Of a DNA stretch of 64,000 bases, positions 48,284-60,532 are shown piece by piece. A model generated the notes under the pieces. That model was given only the letters and a program-made list of their open reading frames with translations. It did not search any database and had not been told where the DNA came from. Position numbers and translations under genes: made by a program. The stretch is from Psilocybe azurescens (Eukaryota > Basidiomycota > Agaricomycetes > Agaricales > Agrocybaceae): positions 930,001-994,000 of the forward strand of contig JAJIRX010000567.1 in NCBI GenBank assembly GCA_023853785.1, in the 5' to 3' direction. The first letter of the stretch is position 1. Each line of letters opens with the position of its first letter.

Positions 48284-51200
48284 CTAATCCCTGTCCAGAC
48301 TGTCAACCTCTTCCTCCGCTAGTTGCTTAATGCGCTCATAGATTTCGCTCAAGTTCCACATCTGCACTCGATCTCTCTCCCATGTGTAATCTTGAATGAG
48401 AGCATTGACTTGGTCAGCTGACATTCCTGGCCATCGAGAGTTGATTTCTTGCGTCGAAGGAATCGCCAATGCCATTCCTGGGTCCACGATAAGGCGTGTG
48501 TCATTCCTCGGCAATACTGAACACAGTGTTTGGAACAGAGCCGTTCCTTGGTACCGCCTCTTCAGCTCATCATCGGACACGTCAGCAGTTTGCTTCAAGA
48601 CATCCCAGCTGTTTTAAAGGTCAAAAGGACGTCAATGTAAGAAAGCTGTGCACACTCACTCATCTTGCAAGAAAATTCGCCGCCAAACGGTATTGAAAGC
48701 CGAGTTTTTGCGTAAGGAGGGAATTTCTATGGGTATTCTGCCTTTCATATCGGAAGGGTTGGATCCAGAACCTTCAGGAGCTGATGAGAGGAGATAAAGA
48801 CTGTTTGCAAAATCTTCTACAGATTCTGTGTTGTCCTTGAGGGTAAGAACGTCAACAGTATCTTCGACAGATAACGCTTCTCCTTTCAGGAGCGTTCTCA
48901 GAAGATCCTTGAAAATCTATGATAAATGGCGCATTAATTCAAAGGTAAATCTCGCCTGTCGTGTTACCACTCACGTAGATAAATCCCGCTCTAGGCCCCA
49001 GTTGCCTGCCTTTCTCTTTGACAATGGTGTTTATCTGGCCTTCGATCGATTGCCGTGTACGAACAGTTAACAGCACGGAGCGGAAGTCTTGCACGAGCGT
49101 TTCTAGAACACTAACGAAGTCAAGGGCGTCGTGGAATGCTAAGGAGAAAAATTAAAATTAATTGATCTTAAAGTGTTAAGCAGTGAGATAGAACTACCGT
49201 CGAGATTGGGCCCGTTTGATTGGATAGGTTCATCTTGGGCTTTTGTTTCTTGCATATTTGCTAAATACGACAATTTACCAATGCTCAGCATAAGCTTCGA
49301 AAACGTCAGTTGGTCATAAGGGAAGAGCATACAAGTATGATGATACTCACATGCTTTCCTTCAAGATTAGGTGCACCTTGGGCATCCTTGAAAAGGTCGG
49401 AAGCTGCAAGGCCGTATGCGGAATTCGCAAGATCGTTTATCCAGGTAATGGCGATATTTCGATTCGATTTATTCTCGAAGTACTTGTTCAAATGCTCAGG
49501 TCCAGCAGGAGATTCTTGATCGAACATGGTTCGAATTTCTCCTATAAACGGAATTAGTGGTTTCCTGCCATACTAGATTAGCCAGACATACCGCTTTGAA
49601 TGTACCATCGGAAGAGTTCTGAGACGAAATCTTCACCGAACCGTTGAATATATGATTGTATACGGGAAGCATGGGGGTTTTTATGAGGGGGATAAACGGT
49701 CTCTTGATGACAAAGTGCAACCAAACTGGCATAATCTCTATATTGTTCTGCTAAAGAAAATGCAGCCTCCTCGTGTCCAGATTGTCCTACAAGACACCAT
49801 AAATAACAATTCACTCGAATTTTCTGTATACAAAAAGGACATACGCAAAGTTTCAAATATTTTTGGACGGAGCTCTGAAAACTCCTGCTCTAATCCTAAA
49901 GCAGCTGCCTGATTCTCTGTTCTTTTCGCAGGAACGCTCGTTAGTCCACGTTCAGGAAAGGCTGTAATGAGACTTACTTTGAAAGCCATTCTATTCTTTC
50001 CTTTAAGGATTCCAACAAGACGGCCGCAAGAGCGGGGAATTGAGAACTTGGTTCTTTCGCAGTGGTGGTTGGCCCCCGATTTGTTTTTAATGTTTCCGTA
50101 GTCAAATCGAACAGCGACCGGTTGGTTTCAATGACGCCTGATCTGCTTGACCAAGGTCTGATCATTGGAAGCTCAATGCCGTAGACCTTGAGGTTATATG
50201 CTCGATACTGAAAAGCTGATCTGAGAACCGACTAGAGAAGAACATCAGCATGTATGCCCCAATGACAAGAATTGTTTCATATTTACCACCACTATACGAT
50301 TCGCTTCTGGGAGTATTTGATTTACGCTGCTACTTGAATGTTTTGCAGCCTTTTGTGCGATATCACTAACTTTTTGCAACACTTGGCCTATGTCGGATAC
50401 CCGTGTCCTAAAGAACGCTCTGACAAGATCTTCATGAGAATCATCGCCAATTTCTTCCATGTACGCCGCTATAGCATCTTTCAAAACGCTGCTCGAGTGT
50501 GATGTTCTAAAAAATTCGATCAGAAACCACGCAAATCAAAGTTGAAAACTATAATCACGAGATGGACTGGTTGTAGGTTAACCACAGCTGATGGCACGCA
50601 TATAGCTTTTCGGAATCCGTGGCCAGTCGTTGGCGGCATTCCTGAGACATCTAATGGAAAGTTTATGAGTTTAGGATTGGACAGTGAACAAGAATAATCT
50701 CAACCTTGTCCATCACCGTGTTCTCATTGATGAACCCAATGAGCCAGCTAAGTCTTTCCTTACGACCTGTCATTTGGATTGTCATGTCGGGGCTCTGCCG
50801 TACAACATCGGGATCTAGTTTGATATTGGCACAAAATCGAACGGGGGAACACGTAACTACACAGAACTGACCAGATTTCATAACAGCATCGCTAAGCTGT
50901 TGTGCTGCATTCATCAATGCATCTCCATTGAGCTCCGGTGGAAAGCTAAACCGCAGAGGATTCTGGTATGCCTAATCAGCAAGGTCGATTGTATATGTCG
51001 CAAGGCAGACCGAATTACCAAAGGAGAAGAGCCGTATATGATTGCTTGCATCATGAGCGATTTGACGAGCATGGTGTGGCCAGTCCTAACGATTTAAAGC
51101 AATAATGAACACTGATTTGACCTGGATTTGCCATCATGCTCACTCTGGTTTGAACGCCTGGATTTTGTCGAGATCCAACGACACTTTCATCATGGAGCTG

Positions 51201-52909
51201 GCGGTCAAAATCAGAAGCAGATTTGTCGTTAGACTAACGCCTACACCAAGCGTCCTATCGTTGATGCCTTTTAGTTCCAGTCGATCCCGATATTCTGATC
51301 CTGAAAGAATAATAGTGTAAGCAAGGTGGCCCCGAATTATGGAAGTTGTAAAAACCTCTGGCACAGAGAGCAACAGCGTCACCAAACTGAACGCTGATGA
51401 TTGACCCGGCATAGACCAGCTGTATCCTTGGATGTACTGGTGGTCCAGGCTTGCTTGTCTACGTCATGAGGGTTAATACGTAGCCAATACCAACATATAT
51501 GCAACTACCGTTTGATAAGGAACACTACATAAATGTTTAACGACAAACCCGTCTCCAACGGGTTGCAGTTCTGCAAGTGCATATAGACGCTGGAAGTCGT
51601 CGGCTACATCTCTTCCCGAATACGAGACCAGGATAGCTATGTTTTGATCACTCCACGAAGGGTTAGTATACCGCCATCAAGAAAAAGAGACATGTGAATT
51701 ACTCAAATACCGCCATATCAGATATTTCCATGTCTTCACTCTGTGCGCTGAATTTTTCTTGAACTTTGTCTAAAAGTAGTTGGGTCAAATCAAGATCGAG
51801 TAAAAGCTCTTCCCAGCCTTCAGACTTCATGATCCAGCGTTGGATGTGACCATTGGCGAGAGCCCACATATTTCTATCTCCCGATGGTGAGGTGACTCCA
51901 AGGGCAACTGCGTGAATATGTCCAGCCTTTCCTTTGGAATCGTAGGATGACGATGGACTCCCCGACAGGAATGAAGGCAAAAGTCTACTGAAGGACCGGG
52001 AAGTACTCGGACGGGCAAAACCTCTAATAGCAAGGTGATATTTGCCACCCACTGAAGTAAGAGTAATGCGGTAGAGTGTGCCAAACGACGTCGATAGGAT
52101 ATATGTTTGGGCCTTGCAATAATGAGGCCGGGTTCCACGTTGATACGATAGACACACTCACATCGACTCGAATAAGATTTGTAACCTCTTCCTCGTAGTT
52201 TATGCCGTCCACCTGAGACGAAACGAAGTTATCTCCACCAGCAAGGCCAATGCCTATACTATCCCAGAATCGAATTTGACCAGTAGCGGAGACGAGAATG
52301 AGTCCCGGTTCACGAGAGTTTCCTTGAGGCACCAGAGCGTGAAACGGGGGTTTTGGAGAGGCAGGATTACCCTCGGGACATGAGAATATGTAGCATGTAG
52401 GTATGCCTTTGATAGCCTGCGGAGATGTCAAGACTTGCCGAAGAATCCAGAGCTCTATACTCACTTGAGCATGCTGCCACACAAAACAAGTCTGCGTGGA
52501 AGCGACAAGCGCGAATCCTGTTAGAGTGTCAATTTCTCCCGAGTATAAATCTCTGTTGAAGTCTGTAAAGGTTCAAATCACGCGCGAAAATGTTGGTTAT
52601 GGAGTATAAACTCACCAGAGATTCTCAAAACTTGCTTCACTTCCAAAGGTAAATTGGCGTAGAATGAAACAGACATCTCTTCAGTTTTGGCGAATATCAT
52701 GTCACCTCCTAGCCTGGAGAGACTACGATCCGTCATTAGGGAACTCCTCTCGTCAATGTCCATTGCAGATGCAACTGAATTGTTGTCATTTATAATAAGA
52801 GTGGGGAGGCTGCTAGCCGGTGAGGTCTTTGAGCCCTTGCTGGTGAATTGCCACGTGATTGTAATCTTGAGGAGCGACGAGGCGCGGGTGATGGGGAAAA
52901 GGTAGCCAT
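48284..52909 (-). CDS. NUP133: Nuclear pore Y-complex nucleoporin NUP133
   Basis: NUP133 is a scaffold subunit of the nuclear pore outer rings. A Ser/Arg/Pro-rich N-terminus starts MATFSPSPAPRRSSRLQSRG. The N-terminal beta-propeller follows: TLTGFALVASTQTCFVWQHA, IKGIPTCYIFSCPEGNP, LILVSATGQIRFWDSIGIGL and NYEEEVTNLIRVD. The C-terminal half is alpha-solenoid and ends WNLSEIYERIKQLAEEE. One break at the G4 run 52803-52806 needs one extra base to join AASPTL to IINDNNSVASAMDIDERSS. Without it the protein would stop after about 40 residues. About fifteen short introns. The beta-propeller has the Nup133/Nup155-type N-terminal domain; the pattern and length fit NUP133. Confidence 0.87.
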
Positions 52910-53202
52910 TGTGTTAGAGATTAGTGCATAAAGCGACCTGGTACCCAGAATACAATATGCGCGCTTCTCTCTCAAAGTCTGAACCTCTTTCCTTTCTGGG
53001 CACCTTCATTGATAGTTGCTTGTCGCGGCTTGGCTCAACCTTCTAAATATAATAAAGGCTAGTCGGATCTCGTCCTTGGCAGTCTTCTGGACTCTGGAGT
53101 CTGTACCTTCGTTTACTGTTTGATTCAGCTTGATTCAGTCCACTATCTTTTCAAACCGGTTTCAAAACTCAATCTCGACAATTCTATGTAATTATAACCC
53201 TG

Positions 53203-54260
53203 CTAGACTTCCTTCTTCTGGGCAAGGACTACCCAACTCTTGTAAGGATATTCGAATACACCCTTTGACTCGTCAATCCACGTTTTCTCGGAGTCGAGAT
53301 CGATAATCTTTCTGATTTCTTCCTGGAGCTCCCTTTTCTTGTCTTCGGGAAGTATGGCGATGTAACTCTTGCTCGAGGCCCTATCTACCACAGATTCTTT
53401 TGTCCCCTGCAAAGTATAGGTCCACTGCTTCTCTTTGGGAAGCTCAAATGCTTTTTGATATGAGGGTGTGTCGAAAGTTGCTCGCCATTTTTCATGACGA
53501 AACTGCGGTGTACCCTGTTCATGTATCTCATATAGATCTCTGATCTTACCAACCCATCTTGCACCATTCCTTTCAAAAAGAGTCACTCCCCAAACCAAAT
53601 GTTTTGGATTATCGTATGCTCACCTATCTTCAAGATTCCATATGAACGCAAGAGTTCCATTAGGCTTAAGAATGCGAGCGAATTCAGCTGACGCTGCATC
53701 GTAATCTGGACACCAATGGAAAGCCTGGATTGTACATTTAGTCGCTGTATAATGTACACATAAGTATATTACCTGCGCAATCACTACAAGGTCTGCCCAT
53801 CCATCGTCAACGCCTGTATCGTGGAAATAGCCCTCAGAGACCGACACCCGATCATCTTTGACTGTACGGGAGAAAACCTCCCTCATCCCTGCACTCGGTT
53901 CCCTTGCCTTTAATTCTTTGATCAATGGGTTCCATTTCGGATCGGCGAGGATTGCCCGAGTAAATATACCAGTTCCAGAACCAATTCTGCTAAGCCTTCA
54001 GCATCTGCAACTTCAACTCAAGTATTTGAGACATAGTTACTCGACGATATTGAATGGGCCAGACCCCTTTAAAGATTCGTGAATAAAATCTAAGGCAGGG
54101 GGGTTGATAGGACGGTCGGATTCTGTTTTATCGTCCACAGACACATAAGCGTGTCAAAGTTGCGTTGAACCAAATGTTAATCTTACACTCACCGATCGTA
54201 GAGATCATTAGTTCCAGTACCAAAACCCTCTTGTGCTATTTTATGAACTTTAGTCGCCAT
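53203..54260 (-). CDS. Class I SAM-dependent methyltransferase
   Basis: This is a methyltransferase of the Methyltransf_11 group, about 300 residues. It starts MATKVHKIAQEGFGTGTNDL. The SAM-binding motif I is VEIGSGTGIF. Motif II-like residues follow (RVSVSEGYFHDTGVDDGWAD), then post-motifs AFHWCPDYDAASAEFARIL and KPNGTLAFIWNLEDR. It ends WVVLAQKKEV. The family usually reads YDRxRPSYPPxALDFI near the start. Here RPSYQPP and ALDFIHESLKG are out of frame across the G6 run 54098-54103 unless one base is removed. Several introns. Substrate unknown; relatives are generic cytosolic methyltransferases, some acting on trans-aconitate. Confidence 0.82.
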
Positions 54261-54921
54261 GATTACTGGGAGATGAATGCAGCTTTCGACTTTGAAGGAG
54301 GATTATATGGCTTTCGAAAGATAATTGTGGGAATCTAATCATGACTCATTTGGGACTCCAGTGGCGCTATATCCAAGCGGATGACGGTGAGGAGGATGAA
54401 GCCGCCGGCCGAAACTTCTAATACTTGCTCAGCTAACAACAGCGCAAGAGGTCCCAAAAAGCATGGATTACTCTGCTCTTTCCATTAACTGACTTGAAAT
54501 TTTGTCGAGAGTGTGGACACTGGCAACGTGAGTGACTCAAGCACTCAAAGTACCCAGCTGTATTGTTCAAACGTTCACACTTTGATTAAGCTTATCAGAC
54601 CCATTGAACTCAGGAGACTTGTTCGTGAGAAAGTATGCAACGGGTACCAGTAATGACCAGATTACTCGCGTGTCATAAACAGCACTTTCGTTCTGGACAC
54701 TGAGTTATTCTACTGAAGTAGGCGTTCTATCTAAAGTTGAAAGCTCGGTCCCCTCTCTCCAAGTTACTGGTGACTACGTAAGTCTCAAAGATTGCCTATT
54801 CTAATCTGTCATTCACATTGGGTGTCCAGTCAACTGCCTTCAAGTTCTCCTGCCAGTGGTCTTACTTTAGACTCGAGGGAACCGAATACCAATCACACAC
54901 ACTTATATTACTACATTTGCC
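54261..54921. promoter_or_regulatory. Divergent intergenic region, methyltransferase and AIG1-like gene
   Basis: A 661 bp gap between divergent start codons. No gene or repeat is evident. Confidence 0.35.
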
Positions 54922-55823
54922 ATGGCTCTCCGGACGCTTATTAGAGGCACATCTTTGGGCATCATGACTTACGGCTACCGATCGCTGGGAGGGTTGGAAA
55001 TCGACGAATACATGACCCAACAGTACGGCGGACATCTTCAGTATCTCACTATACAAGGGTATGTCGAGTTAAAAGGATTATTTCTCCGGATTGGCGGTCT
55101 CATTTGATCTCATCGACCGCAAGCCTTGCGTTGGTCTGTCTAACGATGGCAATGAGTTTGCTGTATGAAGTATTCCCGTCATTTACAGGCAAGTTTCTGT
55201 GTCCCACAGTGTGGAATCTATGTTCATGCGCATTAATTAGGTTTGCGCACCGCGAAACGATATCTCATGGTCATGGCTATGCCCGTGCGTACTGCTTCTG
55301 CCTTTTTACTGCTTGATGCAGCGTCTGATACCCAATAAAGCTTTCGGTGGTCATTTCTTCTATCTACTGGACATTGATCTCCCTTTTTCCACATCTCATC
55401 ATCCCGCAGACGGCCTCCGAGCCGACAGCCCCAAACTCCTCCTCAATGTCCCCAGAGATCTTTCGCATTCCTATTTACATTGATCTAGCTTTGCACGCTG
55501 TTCCTTGCATCTCTCTTCTGGTCGATTTCTTCTTTTTTGAGAAAAAATACAACAGCCAAGAAGTCAAGATTGGCGCTCCCACTGCTGCCGTTGGCTTTTC
55601 TATCTGGTATGTCCTATGGGTGGAACATTGTGCTCGGATGAATAACGGAAACTGTATGTTTATTTCAATCACTTACGGCTGTGCGATTTGCTAACGAAGC
55701 ATATGCAAAGTTCCTTATCCATTTTTGACGGACAACACCCTGGGTATCCGAATTGGTATCTACGTCGGGGCCACTTTCATTGCTATGTTCTCCTTCAAAC
55801 TCATCAATCAACTGCATTCTTGA
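54922..55823 (+). CDS. AIG1/FAR-17a family integral membrane protein
   Basis: This is a small multi-span membrane protein of the androgen-induced gene 1 family; human AIG1 and ADTRP hydrolyse fatty-acid esters of hydroxy fatty acids with a Thr/His pair. The conserved HLQYLT (candidate catalytic Thr) lies near residue 41, and LALHAVPCISLL carries the candidate His. Hydrophobic segments are LALVCLTMAMSLLYEVF, LSVVISSIYWTLISLFPHLI, AVGFSIWYVLWVEHCA and IYVGATFIAMFSFKLINQL. Exon two ends at 55188 with a GC donor (GCAAGT); a GT alternative would break the frame before LRTAKRYLMVMAMP. It ends QLHS. The family is recognised; activity is inferred. Confidence 0.78.
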
Positions 55824-56351
55824 TGGGCATTTACCCCCGCAACATATTAGGCTACTATGTACGAGTTTTTGTCCACTAACAGATCTCAGGCTATGCATGC
55901 CCGTGCATAACTTTTTACGATATGAGCTCTGACGACTCGACGAGTATTCTACATTTGCCAATGCTGCAGTTGCAATAATCTTTAATAATCCTCGTCAATG
56001 CCATACGCAATCTACAAATAGGACACGTGAATTGGGTCTGATTTATGCTTTTGCATTTGAGGAAACATTACGCGCCCACAAAAGGATTAGGACGGCTGAT
56101 TCATGTCAGTAATATGGGCGCTAAGCTCAATCTTAAAGTGGTTATGACGATACAGGCGGCGTCGAGACTTGGCGTCGACTAGTTGCAAGTCACGAGACCG
56201 CGTCATATAAGGTTGCGGGATCGAGCAAGAACTTCTTCTCTTCTTGTACAATTCTCTACAACTATCACTCACCGCTACTTTTGCTACTTATCCTATGCAG
56301 GCATTCTACTGGAAATATTTAAGTGCATTATAACAATAATCTCTGTTCATC
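55824..56351. other. Intergenic between AIG1-like gene and PIG-H
   Basis: A 528 bp gap. It contains short inverted stretches but no tRNA or other RNA gene that I can fold by eye, and no coding frame with conserved content. Confidence 0.35.
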
Positions 56352-57074
56352 ATGCGGTCCTCAATAACCTATCCACAACCTGACCATCCGGAGTTCTCTG
56401 TTATTAAATATGCTGGCTGTCATGAGTACCGACTGGAAAACAGTCGACCTCATATGGTCACTCTTTCTCTCAAGCCTCTTTTATTGATCTCTTGCATGGC
56501 TGTGTCTATTCAAATAGTAAGCATGCAGTTTAATTTGCATCACTTGCTGATTGGTACATAGCTCCCACCCATTATCTCCTACTCGTTCATCGTCATCTGC
56601 CTTGTTTTCATGATACGAGATACTTTCTTAAAAGTCCTATACGGTATTACATTTTTCTATAATCCGATGCTTTGACTTATATGTGTACTCAGAATCTGTT
56701 GTTTTGTTGCCACCTCATGGAGTCCAGCTGGAGACACATCTAGGATTTTCTCGAAAACGGCCGCTCATTTCCAACAGACGGTTCATTCCCTCTACATCAC
56801 TCGAAGGGGTCATCATAAATGAGGGACTGAGTGGGTGGAATGTTCTTTACTATTTGGCTCTGGTAAAGAGGACTAGATTTTCCGGATCCGCGATGGACGT
56901 TGCATACCAGGTACACGATTTATGGTATTCCTCAAACATCGCTAACGACACATTCAGCACCTACTTCCTCCTCATTCTATCCTTCTGCAAACATTCGAAG
57001 GCATACATGAATTCGTCCTATTCAGTCCGTCAAAAATAACAGAAAGCAAGAAGAAAGCGAATATAATGGATTAA
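56352..57074 (+). CDS. GPI15: GPI-GlcNAc transferase subunit PIG-H (GPI15)
   Basis: PIG-H is part of the ER complex that makes GlcNAc-PI, the first step of GPI-anchor synthesis. Four exons give about 180 residues. It starts MRSSITYPQPDHPEFSVI. Two hydrophobic stretches (LSLKPLLLISCMAVSIQI and PPIISYSFIVICLVFMI) form the membrane hairpin. The conserved domain follows: ESVVLLPPHGVQLETHLGFS, NRRFIPSTSLEGVIINEGL, GWNVLYYLALV. The last exon reads HLLPPHSILLQTFEGIHEF. It converges on the TBC gene with 60 bp between stop codons. Confidence 0.85.
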
Positions 57075-57134
57075 TTACGTGCAAAAAACTATAAGTCCAT
57101 GCTATCGATGAAACAATATGTGAAGATTACCGCG

Positions 57135-60100
57135 TCAACGCAACGAAGCGTTTGGAACATCCTCACTCTCATATGCACTCAACAACTCGTCATAACCTTC
57201 ATCGTCACCCTCCTCCGCCGCGCTTTCCCTTCGAGCTCGAGGCACCTCTCTACTTTCTGTTGATATCTTTCGGGATCTGCCTGAAGAAATCTTACGAGGC
57301 CGCTCCTCTCTGTACGTATCAGTCGATAGTTTCCGAGGCCGTTCGACGTCGCCCGTGGACATTTTCCTTGCTCGACGAGGGGATTTGGGTATCCCTGGTG
57401 CGTCGTCCGAATCGAAGCTACTTGCTCTTGGCGTCGCGACATTCTCATATTCATTTCCCGGCCATTCGACTTTCAAAGTAGAAGGACTTGGAGTCTTTGC
57501 TCGGCTGCAAATCTAGGCGACTTATCGTCTTGGATTTGGAGGTTGGCTGGTCGAGCATGACGCTTGGACCGTACCCTAGGAGCACGAGCAGGTACACCGG
57601 CAGAGGCAGAAGTTGCAGTATCTTCGGACTCGACATTGTTTTCAACAGTTTTCTTCCAAGATGGCTTCCTGGTAGGAACCGGGAGTTCACTAGATGTTAC
57701 ATCAGAATCTGATTCCTTCTCGCTATATGAGCGGCTCTGAAGTGAAGTGTCGAGTGAACTAAATGACTGCAGAAGGTTCCGAGTCCTGGATTGTTGCGTC
57801 AGAGATTCTTCCCCAATTAGACTACTTTCTTGCAAGGGCGATTTTGCTAACAATGGCGGACTATTAAATCCAGAAGATACAGATGAGGTCCGTGAAGAAG
57901 GGCGCACTTGCCCTACACGAAAGGAGGGAGCCATCGGCGAGATGGAGCGACGATTGATAGATACGATTCGGCTAGCGCCATCAGACTCCCTGTCTGACCG
58001 AGTCGACTTCGGAGTGCGTCCAAATGCATCGGATGGCGATAAGGATGATACAGAAGACTGGGAATCTCTGTGGAAATGGTGTCGCTTCGCCTTCATTACT
58101 TCTGCCCATTCATCGGTATCAGGTGTCGTGGCGCCGGCACTCGCAGAACGAGGGTGCCTGATGGAAATGGACTCCCTTTGGCTGGGGGTAACGAATGCGG
58201 ATGTACTAAGGAGTAATGGCTTTGGTGCTGATTTTGGGGTTGCTGGTGGCGGGGCACGCGTTAACGAGATGAGCGATTTCGTCTTTTCAACCAACCCGCC
58301 ATTTAGCGGGGGCGACAATTCTGTTGGGCTTCTGAACCCAGTCTCGGGGGATGAAAAGGCAGAGGGCGGAGAGAACACCTTCGGCGAATGGAGGAATGGA
58401 AGCGACCCACGCCTTTCATGTAGATTCAATTCCGCTGGGGGTGTTGTCTCATTATTGGAAGGTGTCGTCAGAGAATTGGGCTTATTCATGCCCCAACCAC
58501 CCAAAATACCTTTAACTCGCCAGTTGGTGCTAACTTTGGAAATTGTGGCGACAGCGTCCGAGTCTTTTAACTTTTCCGCGTAGCCCCAAATGCTGGAAGA
58601 CTGTGGAGGTGGCGACGTGGCTTCATTCTGGACTTTGCCAACAGGCGGGTTTGCGAAGGTCGGAGGTATAGGAGAGGGCGGGGCAGAAGGGTTCTCGTCA
58701 TCCATGGCAGATCTATTGGTTATGCCTCTCCAAACAGTGTCGGTGACGCGAGAGGCCAAGTTCGTCTTACGAGTAGTTTCGGATGTCTCAGTTTCATCAC
58801 TGTCGGCATAATCTCTGTCACGTTTCTTGTCGATAGTGTCGTTTACCGGATTCGCGGTCGAAAAGCCTTTCCACATATTCACTTTCAAGCGAGCTCCCAA
58901 ACTAAGTGAGGGTTGTTGTGCGGCAAGATATTGTTGCTGACGACGTTGAAAGAGTTCAGATGCTGTTTGAAGGATTCTCTCGACACCCCCGACATATCTT
59001 AGGTCATAATTTTGAAGGAAAGATAACGCCTCCATAAACGAATCTCGGCCATTTCCAGGAGACTGCGTTATGGCTTCAGTATTCCACAAGCTGCGCGTTG
59101 TTCGACCGGTATTCCACAATCTGATTTTACAATAAATGAATGAGGAAATTGATATGAAAACTAGAAAGTACCTAAACAGGTGGTTTTTGGACCTGAGCAG
59201 CATGCTTGTGCAGACATCGACCAGATAGTCGAGTTTGGGATAGGATCCTCTTTCCCTGGGAGGACGAGAAAAGATAGCATCCCAAGTCAGAAACAGTGAC
59301 GATAAGGGTAGGGTATGAGTGAGCAATGGCATCAACCATCGACTACATAGGTGTCAGCCAGCATATTGAAAAGCGCATACATTTTGCTCACTATGAGTAA
59401 TGAGGCAGAGAGGGATCTAAGCCTCGACTTTCCTAGTGTATCGTCAGTCATAATTCCAGAATGGAAGGAAGAGAATGCTGACCAAATCAGTCGAAAAATC
59501 AAAATCTGCCCATGCAAGGCGTTCGCTAAACATCTTCATCCAAAGGTGTCCATCGTCGTCCTCCATTCCAGAGAATTCAGCCAAAACTGCTTCTAGCAGC
59601 CAAAATGCGTCCGCTTCCACATGCCCGATGTCGTCCATTTCAACTTCTTGTGTCAGGGCAGAAAAGAGAGGGACTAAGATTGAAGCTGTATGATAGGATA
59701 AACCCCAGGATTTATCGTACTGTGAAGATAAAGTAGACGGAGTAAAGAAGAACAGTGTTTCGGATGGGCATTTCCAAACAAACATTTGCGTGAAGGTAGA
59801 AGAGTCGTTGAAGTGCTATCACTCGTATCATTTGAATCAGGACTTGTCAAGGAGATACCAGGAGTAACATCAGAATCAGATTCAAGTCGAATTTCGGGAG
59901 TAGGTGCGATATCCGAAATTTCATTGGCTTGGTCTAGTAGAACTTTGAGACGGGTTTCCAGATCTCGGGCGTAGGAGATTCGTATTGACTCTGGCGCATT
60001 TTCATGAAGAGGACATTGCAGAGACGAATCAGGTTCGTCTTCAAGCAAGGCGAATATATTTCTCGGCAATCCCGAAAGTTGTTTGAAGACTGATAGAAGA

Positions 60101-60532
60101 GTGTCGTCCTGCGGAGAATGGTCAGCCTGCACACGAGAAAATGGCACCATTAATCGTCGAACAAGGTCCTGAGAAGTTATTAGAACGAATGCAACGTGTG
60201 TTGAAAAGTTGACCAACATAATATGCATCCCTGTGCTTCATTGATTCCGTCTTCCACGTCGATTTCCTGATTGAAATAACACCAAAGAAAAGCCTAATAT
60301 ATCAATGAGTTAACGACACGTCTACACCTTAAGGATTTTACATACTTCCATATTCTAGGACGTAGCCATGCCGGTTCGTCGGGGATGCCTACGTTTTGGT
60401 GAGCAAAAATGGGCCATATTATTTTGTCTGTAACGAACCTCGTGAACAAAGCCGCCGCAGTTCTGTTAGATCGACCTCCGGGTTTGTTTCATGATCCAAA
60501 AGTTCAGAAAGGGAGTTTATGCTGTTATTCAT
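57135..60532 (-). CDS. TBC (Rab-GAP-like) domain protein with degenerate catalytic fingers
   Basis: TBC domains normally accelerate GTP hydrolysis by Rabs. It starts MNNSINSLSELLDHETNPEV, then the TBC entry motif GIPDEPAWLRPRIWK. The middle has DLVRRLMVPFSRV, ADAFWLLEAVLAEFSG, MKMFSERLAWAD and RWLMPLLTHTLPLSSLFLTW followed by DAIFSRPPRERGS. The C-terminal half (about 59000-57135) is long, Ser/Pro-rich and disordered, ending ESEDVPNASLR. The IxxDxxR arginine finger is replaced by VFKQLSG, and the YxQ glutamine finger by a stretch around GLSYHTASILVP. This suggests a pseudo-GAP, though I cannot exclude an alignment error. Breaks occur at the C4 run 59703-59706 and near 57488-57500. The start codon overlaps the IST1 stop region. 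Confidence 0.8.

Noticed and set aside
57747..58583. Plus-strand open frame of 278 codons
   Set aside because: Antisense to the Ser/Pro-rich C-terminal region of the TBC protein, whose frame continues from conserved exons.
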